DNA of 10,750 bases from the NCBI GenBank assembly GCA_905233405.1, contig CAJOEG010000086.1:1-10750 (forward strand). The letters are read 5' to 3'. The DNA comes from an uncultured Bacteroidales bacterium (GTDB lineage Bacteria > Bacteroidota > Bacteroidia > Bacteroidales > ML635J-15). Positions 7,080 through 10,750 of this stretch are shown here, piece after piece (position 1 is the stretch's first letter; every line of letters starts with the position of its first letter). The position numbers were made by a program, and so were the translations under genes. A model generated the notes under the pieces. It had not been told where the DNA came from. It saw only the letters and a program-made list of their open reading frames with translations, and ran no database searches.

Positions 7080-7362
7080 CATATCGTTGTCCGCTAAAGA
7101 TAAATAATGCATCGACAATTCTCATATTATCAATTAGTTATACCGCCCACAAAAAAAGGAATCGTCATTTACTTGCTTCGCTGCGTGAGCTAAAGGTACG
7201 GAAGCTAGTCGAAACACGCGATACAGAATGGAGAGCGTTGTGAAGACTGCTATCCGTAATCTCCTACAATATTACATACAAATAAAGGAGATTCCGTATA
7301 AGTGAACTCACAAGCAATGTTCCTTATGCTGTTCGTTCTACTTTACGGAATGACGGTATGGT
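7080..7362. other. Intergenic region with inverted repeats, no clear gene
   Basis: I see no RNA gene or known element here. AATCTCCT (7258-7265) and AGGAGATT (7286-7293) form an 8-bp inverted repeat with a 20-base loop and no T-run. A frame open from about 7084 to a stop at 7240-7242 could encode HLLASLRELKVRKL-like residues, but it has no good start and I do not recognise it. The 7160-7260 part is more GC-rich than the surrounding gap. There is no obvious terminator for the ABC transporter transcript and none for the convergent gene at 7363. Confidence 0.5.
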
Positions 7363-7878
7363 TTAGAACAATGCCCTAACCTCTTTTTTCAGAAGTTCCA
7401 ATGCTTCCTGAGTAGGCGACTTCTCGATTTCAATCAGTTTTTCAAAAACGGCCTGGCTGTAAACCATAGCATTGTCCATCGAGTTCAAGCCTTGAAGACA
7501 CATATTCAGCATCTGGATTGTACGTTCCTTTGCATTGCGTGTTGCCTCCCACGCTTCCGTCGAAACATACAACTGTTGCGAAAGGTTGTGTTCAAATTCA
7601 GCCCTAATCGTAATCAGCATCTGCCTGTGAAGTTCCTGAACCGTCATATTTGGAGTCTGCAAACGCACAATCACACTGTTCGGAGAAATACGTTCCAAGA
7701 AGAGAATTATTCTCTCGTATGCCTGCAGGCGAAGCGGAGTTATCGTCTTCTGGTTTTCAAGAATTATCTGTATCTTTTTGGCTTCCAGGTCTTTCTTTAA
7801 CATTTGCCTTATTACCAACACAGCCGTTACTGCTACAACAACGGCAGGAATCGTTACCAATAGAATCTGTGAAATCAT
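7363..7878 (-). CDS. Conserved membrane-anchored hypothetical protein
   Basis: The 171-residue protein starts with one membrane helix (about residues 3-24, LLVTIPAVVVAVTAVLVI) followed by positive residues (RQMLKKDLEAKK), so it should be anchored with most of it in the cytoplasm. The rest is predicted mainly helical, with the block KTITPLRLQAYERIILFLERISP as its most distinctive part, then HRQMLITIRAEFEHNLSQQLYVS and a heptad-like C-terminus. I recognise this as a hypothetical family widespread in Bacteroidota (I believe named DUF7935, from memory). Function unknown. It is transcribed away from the aminotransferase gene, with 91 bases between the two starts; its last bases overlap a possible tiny ORF on the other strand. 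Confidence 0.85.
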   Translation of the reverse strand: MISQILLVTIPAVVVAVTAVLVIRQMLKKDLEAKKIQIILENQKTITPLRLQAYERIILFLERISPNSVIVRLQTPNMTVQELHRQMLITIRAEFEHNLSQQLYVSTEAWEATRNAKERTIQMLNMCLQGLNSMDNAMVYSQAVFEKLIEIEKSPTQEALELLKKEVRALF

Positions 7879-7969
7879 TTTCTAAAACATCATTTTTTAT
7901 GTATGCAATATTAAGAAATTTAATTTAAAAGAGTTATCTTCGCAGACAATTTTTTTTAATTCAAACACA

Positions 7970-9163
7970 ATGGAAAGAGTATCAAATAGATTGCAAAAAA
8001 TGGCGGTATCGGCTACACTGGCTATGACCGCAAAAAGCCGCGAACTTCAGGCTCAAGGAATTGACGTTGTTAACCTTAGCATTGGTGAACCAGACTTCAA
8101 CACTCCAGACTACATCAAGGAAGCGGCAAAAGAAGCTATCGACCAGAACTTCTCGCACTATCCTCCAGTTCCGGGTTACGAATCACTTCGTAAAGCCGTT
8201 TGCACAAAACTGAAACGCGAAAACAACCTCGACTACGAACCTGCACAAATAGTTGTATCAACTGGAGCAAAGCACTCGATTATGAACACTTTGCTTTCGA
8301 TTGTTGACCCCGGTGAAGAAGTTATAATCCCTGCTCCATACTGGGTTAGCTACATCGAGATGGTTCGCTTCTGCGAAGGTGTTCCTGTAGTTGTAAAGTG
8401 CAACATCGACTCCGATTTCAAGATGACTGCTGAACAGTTGGAAAAAGCTCTCACGCCAAAGACCAGAGCCATCATTATCTGCTCGCCGTCGAACCCGACA
8501 GGAAGCCTCTACAGCAAGGCTGAATTGAAGGCAATTGCCGATGTTCTTGCAAAGCACCCAGAAGTTATAGTGATTTCCGATGAAATTTACGAACACATCA
8601 ACTTCGTAGGCGAACACGAAAGCATTGCACAGTTTGACGATATCCGTCGCCGTTGCGTTATTATCAATGGTGTATCAAAAGGTTACGCAATGACTGGCTG
8701 GAGAATCGGTTTCATCGCCGCACCTCTATGGATTGCAAAGGGCGTTACCAAATTGCAGGGACAGTTCACTTCAGGCGCTTGCTCTATTGCACAGAAGGCA
8801 GCCGAAGCCGCACTCAACGCAGGCAACAGCGAATGCAAGAAGATGACCAAGATTTTCAAGAGCCGCCGCGACCTTGTTCTCGGTCTTTTGAAAGAAATCC
8901 CGGGACTGAAACTCAACACTCCGCAGGGTGCATTCTACATTTTCGCAGAAGTTTCCGCATTCTTGGGCAAAGAAGCCGAAGGTATGAAAATAGAAACTTC
9001 TGACGACCTTGCAATGTATCTGCTCGAAAAGGGACATGTTGCAACTGTTGGCGGAATTTCGTTCGGTGCTCCAGAATGTCTTCGTCTCTCATACGCTACC
9101 AGCGACGACAGACTTATCGAAGCTGTAAAGCGCATGAAGGAAGCATTGGCAGAATTGAAGTAA
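7970..9163 (+). CDS. aspC: Pyridoxal-phosphate aspartate aminotransferase (class I/II)
   Basis: This enzyme moves an amino group between L-aspartate and 2-oxoglutarate with pyridoxal phosphate, in the cytoplasm. The 397-residue length and sequence fit the Ib subgroup of bacterial aspartate aminotransferases. Landmarks are LSIGEPDFNTPDYIKEA, YPPVPGYESLRKAV, CSPSNPTGSLYS (Asn175), VISDEIYEH (Asp204), NGVSKGYAMTGWRIGF (Schiff-base Lys237) and APECLRLSYATS (Arg372, the substrate carboxylate-binding position). Some subgroup members also act on prephenate or aromatic acids, so the exact substrate range is not certain. A weak -7-like TATCTTCG lies at 7935-7942 without a good TTG partner. Aspartate is also the PanD substrate, but the genes are not linked in one operon. 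Confidence 0.93.
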   Translation: MERVSNRLQKMAVSATLAMTAKSRELQAQGIDVVNLSIGEPDFNTPDYIKEAAKEAIDQNFSHYPPVPGYESLRKAVCTKLKRENNLDYEPAQIVVSTGAKHSIMNTLLSIVDPGEEVIIPAPYWVSYIEMVRFCEGVPVVVKCNIDSDFKMTAEQLEKALTPKTRAIIICSPSNPTGSLYSKAELKAIADVLAKHPEVIVISDEIYEHINFVGEHESIAQFDDIRRRCVIINGVSKGYAMTGWRIGFIAAPLWIAKGVTKLQGQFTSGACSIAQKAAEAALNAGNSECKKMTKIFKSRRDLVLGLLKEIPGLKLNTPQGAFYIFAEVSAFLGKEAEGMKIETSDDLAMYLLEKGHVATVGGISFGAPECLRLSYATSDDRLIEAVKRMKEALAELK

Positions 9164-9170
9164 AAAACAG

Positions 9171-9285
9171 CTCCCTGAGCGTAGTCGAAGGGGCGAAGTA
9201 AGCTGACTATCGTTCGACTTACATACCAAATCCCCGTGTGTTTCAGATCCTAAAACAAGTTCAGGATGACAAATGCACACGGGGG
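9171..9285. repeat. Composite dispersed-repeat-like hairpins after aspC
   Basis: Two elements lie side by side. The first, 9171-9222, contains CCCTGAGCGTAGTCGAAGGG and the inverted pairs GTCGAA (9184-9189)/TTCGAC (9213-9218) and GTAAG/CTTAC. The second, 9232-9284, is bounded by CCCCGTGTG and CACACGGGG and encloses an inner ATCCT/AGGAT hairpin resembling the phrase CTGAACTTGTTTCAGGAT. Both phrases look like short repeats that recur between genes in many Bacteroidota genomes; that is recollection, not a search. Confidence 0.65.
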
Positions 9286-9300
9286 TTTGATTTACAAACA

Positions 9301-9330
9301 AAAAAGGCCTCGGAAATCCGAAGCCTTTTT
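9301..9330 (-). terminator. Bidirectional intrinsic terminator between convergent genes
   Basis: AAAAAGGCCTCGG (9301-9313) and CCGAAGCCTTTTT (9318-9330) pair around the 4-base loop AAAT, flanked by an A-run on one side and a T-run on the other. On the minus strand the single mismatch becomes a G-U pair, so the stem is best formed in the transcript of the lipoprotein remnant at 9349-9579; it can also stop aspC. Confidence 0.88.
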
Positions 9331-9348
9331 ACTTTTTAATCCGAATAA

Positions 9349-9579
9349 TTATTCGCACTTAACACCAGCCTTCAAATTTGAATCGTAAGCTACACCTGCT
9401 GTTTCGTAATAATCCTGAAGTGCTGCGCAATTCTTATAAGGAGAGTCACCACCAACTTCAATTTCATCTTCGTATGTAACTTCATCATTCAAATAAGTCT
9501 TGCATGTGCATTTCTTTGTGCATTAAGACATTGCAAACAACAAACCAACTGCTGCCAAAACTACTAATAACTTCTTCAT
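9349..9579 (-). pseudogene. Small cysteine-rich lipoprotein, nonsense-interrupted paralogue
   Basis: Read from the ATG at 9577-9579 the frame gives MKKLLVVLAAVGLLFAMS, then a TAA stop at codon 19 (9523-9525), then CTKKCTCKTYLNDEV and on to KAGVKCE and a TAA at 9349-9351. The intact neighbour at 9724-9948 reads LFAMSSCDKKCTCKTY at the same place, with Ser encoded TCA, so a single C-to-A change explains the stop. It falls one residue before the cysteine that would be lipidated, so no lipoprotein can be made from the normal start. The downstream frame of 57 codons has no further stop and keeps the family cysteines, suggesting a recent event or a read error. Its promoter and terminator both look intact. 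Mature part closest to the 10048-10290 paralogue (NCAALQDYYETAG versus DCSDLNNYYNSIG). Confidence 0.85.
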
Positions 9580-9617
9580 TTTACTAAACTTTAAATTAAA
9601 CAAATAAATTAACTATG

Positions 9618-9648
9618 CAAAAGTAAATAGATAATGCAGAAAAAACAA
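9618..9648 (-). promoter_or_regulatory. Promoter of the interrupted lipoprotein gene
   Basis: On the minus strand, TTG (9646-9648), a 20-base spacer and TACTTTTG (9618-9625) match the Bacteroidota consensus in both elements and spacing. The start codon is 38 bases further on. Confidence 0.62.
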
Positions 9649-9672
9649 GAAAAAATAAAAAAAAGTATTAAC

Positions 9673-9704
9673 AAAAAAAAGGCCCCGCAAAATGCGAAGC
9701 CTTT
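9673..9704 (-). terminator. Intrinsic terminator of the 9724-9948 lipoprotein gene
   Basis: In the minus-strand transcript AAAGGCUUCGCA pairs with UGCGGGGCCUUU through two G-U pairs, around a 3-base loop, and ends in eight U residues (A-run 9673-9680 on the plus strand). It lies 19 bases after the stop codon. On the plus strand the two wobble pairs become C-A mismatches, so it works in one direction only. It closely resembles the terminator at 9301-9330. Confidence 0.85.
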
Positions 9705-9723
9705 GTGGTAACATTTTTAACAA

Positions 9724-9948
9724 CTACTTACATTCATAGCCAGTCTTGGTTGACTCGTCGCCATTAAGTGTTGCAACAGTATTCATATCCGAACACTTTT
9801 TTACGCTTGTATTATCCTTATCAAGAACAACTTCGCTTTCTGTCAAAACAACACCTGCTGCGTATGTCTTGCAAGTACATTTCTTATCACATGACGACAT
9901 TGCGAACAATAAGCCTGCTGCTGCCAAAATTACTAATAACTTCTTCAT
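9724..9948 (-). CDS. Small cysteine-rich lipoprotein
   Basis: The 74-residue protein has a signal MKKLLVILAAAGLLFAM and lipobox MSSC, with the lipidated cysteine at residue 20. The mature part of about 55 residues has five cysteines including the lipidated one, spaced C-x3-C-x-C, then KKCSDM and a terminal ECK. The same pattern occurs in the two neighbouring paralogues, so the cysteines are probably paired as disulfides outside the cytoplasm. There are no acidic residues directly after the lipid cysteine beyond one Asp (CDKK), so surface export is uncertain. A -7-like TAATTTTG lies at 9985-9992 on the minus strand without a clear TTG partner. A terminator follows it. Function unknown. Confidence 0.85.
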   Translation of the reverse strand: MKKLLVILAAAGLLFAMSSCDKKCTCKTYAAGVVLTESEVVLDKDNTSVKKCSDMNTVATLNGDESTKTGYECK

Positions 9949-10047
9949 TTCTTATTACTTTAATTAAACATTACAATAAAATTACAAAATTAAATATCTA
10001 AAGCATTGCCTCTTCTTAATTTTTTGTTAAGGACAAAACGGCAAATC

Positions 10048-10290
10048 TTATTTACACCTGATGCCATCGCCTGATTTTTCGTTGTATCCCAGACCGATGC
10101 TATTGTAATAATTGTTGAGATCGGAACAATCCTTAAAGCTCAACCTATCAATTTCGTCCTGAGTATATACGCGCGGATTGGTATCAGTGTTATTTCCTCC
10201 TGTCCACATCGAACAAGTACATTCCTTCTTGGCACACGAAGCAAGCATCATTAAAGATGCAAATCCTAACAAAATCAAATACTTTTTCAT
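10048..10290 (-). CDS. Small cysteine-rich lipoprotein, most divergent paralogue
   Basis: The 80-residue protein has a signal MKKYLILLGFASLMM and lipobox LASC with the lipidated cysteine at residue 19. The mature part carries the family pattern CAKKECTC, then KDCSDLNNYY and a terminal GIRCK. It is longer than its neighbours by an insert rich in Asn, Thr and Gly after CTC. Its start is 35 bases after the stop of the T9SS cargo gene, and I see neither a clear TTG/TAnnTTTG promoter nor a terminator in that gap, so it may share the transcript of the cargo gene. No strong terminator is visible after it. Function unknown. Confidence 0.83.
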   Translation of the reverse strand: MKKYLILLGFASLMMLASCAKKECTCSMWTGGNNTDTNPRVYTQDEIDRLSFKDCSDLNNYYNSIGLGYNEKSGDGIRCK

Positions 10291-10325
10291 TTCAAATATC
10301 TTTTTTAATTAACTGCACTACTATT

Positions 10326-10750
10326 TTACCTTTCCTTAACTATCTTCACTGTTTTACAACCATTGCCGTTATAAACCTTCAGGAAATAAACACCGTCAAC
10401 TTCGTTTGCAAAGGCATTGCCAAGCTCAACATGCTGCTCTGAAAAACTTTCGGAGAATAACATTCTACCCATCATGTCGTATGCTTCAACGGTAAAATCG
10501 CCGTCCATGCCATCAACATCAAGCATCAAGTTGTCGTAAAACGGATTCGGATAAACCGACATTCCAACATTTTCGGTATGCACTTCGGATGGCTCATTCT
10601 GCCAATACTTTAAGTCATCAATGTATATCGTATTACCAAAACGGTTTTCACTTTGGATTATAAGACGGAAATTCTTTCCTTTGAGTTTCGATGCAGGCAC
10701 AGTAAAAGTATGCTCTGTCCATTCGTTCAGAGTTGGCACAAAATTCTTTG
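10326..10750 (-). CDS. T9SS-sorted secreted protein, C-terminal part only
   Basis: The frame is open to the window edge, so the N-terminus is missing. The visible 140 residues have two parts. The first (WTEHTFTVPASKLKGKNFRL, then SENRFGNTIYIDDLKYW) looks like the end of a jelly-roll module of the kind that binds carbohydrate or lies before sorting domains. The second, starting at SVYPNPFYDNLMLDV, is a type A T9SS C-terminal domain: YPNP motif, VEAYDMMGRMLFSE, VDGVYFLKVYNG and the basic end KTVKIVKER. Proteins with this tail cross the outer membrane through the type IX system and are usually cut and attached to surface lipopolysaccharide. The catalytic or binding identity of the protein cannot be told from this fragment. 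Confidence 0.9.
   Translation of the reverse strand, partial: KNFVPTLNEWTEHTFTVPASKLKGKNFRLIIQSENRFGNTIYIDDLKYWQNEPSEVHTENVGMSVYPNPFYDNLMLDVDGMDGDFTVEAYDMMGRMLFSESFSEQHVELGNAFANEVDGVYFLKVYNGNGCKTVKIVKER

Noticed and set aside
7080..7362. tRNA or other known structured RNA in the gap
   Set aside because: I could not find a cloverleaf, a T-loop sequence or the conserved cores of SRP, 6S, tmRNA or RNase P RNA.
9523..9525. Recoding of TAA as an amino acid
   Set aside because: TAA ends panC, panD, the ABC genes, aspC and others in this window, so reassignment is not tenable.
9746..10001. Plus-strand frames opposite the second lipoprotein gene
   Set aside because: They are antisense to a gene with a clear signal peptide and lipobox and show no features of their own.

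Overview
The window comes from a Bacteroidota chromosome, most likely the order Bacteroidales. Four things point there: a type IX secretion (T9SS) C-terminal sorting domain, promoters of the Bacteroidota form (TTG about 20 bases before TAnnTTTG), mostly absent Shine-Dalgarno sequences, and RadA, PanC and hypothetical proteins of recognisable Bacteroidales type. Base composition is moderate to AT-rich, with AT-rich intergenic gaps. I see no rRNA, tRNA, CRISPR array, transposase or phage gene.

Layout: (1) 1-1203 (+) is the 3' part of a CHAT-domain (caspase-like) protein cut by the window edge. (2) 1204-1494 is a repeat-rich gap holding a 46-bp tandem duplication of hairpin-forming sequence, ending in the panC promoter. 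(3) 1495-3221 (+) holds panC, panD and an rfaE2/hldE-type nucleotidyltransferase, with panD and rfaE2 abutting. (4) 3271-3687 (+) is a small lipoprotein with its own promoter, followed by a strong intrinsic terminator. (5) 3758-7079 (+) is a tight run of radA (broken by an internal deletion/frameshift), an ABC-2 permease and its ATPase with a Wzt-like C-terminal extension. The transporter pair probably exports a surface polysaccharide. (6) 7080-7362 is a gap without a clear gene. (7) 7363-7878 (-) is a membrane-anchored hypothetical protein, divergent from (8) an aspartate-type aminotransferase at 7970-9163 (+). (9) 9164-9330 holds dispersed-repeat-like hairpins and a terminator between convergent genes. 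(10) 9349-10750 (-) holds a T9SS cargo protein cut by the window edge and three small cysteine-rich lipoprotein paralogues; the last is interrupted by a stop codon one residue before the lipidated cysteine.

How the genes fit together: PanC and PanD make pantothenate, the CoA precursor. The RfaE2-like enzyme would supply ADP-heptose for the LPS inner core. The Wzm/Wzt-like pair would export an O-antigen-like glycan, so several genes serve the cell envelope. The T9SS cargo and the lipoproteins are envelope or secreted products. No single clear new defence or mobile system is visible. The most notable signals are the diversifying family of tiny lipoproteins with duplicated terminators and one nonsense allele, the damaged radA, and the covarying tandem hairpins before panC.
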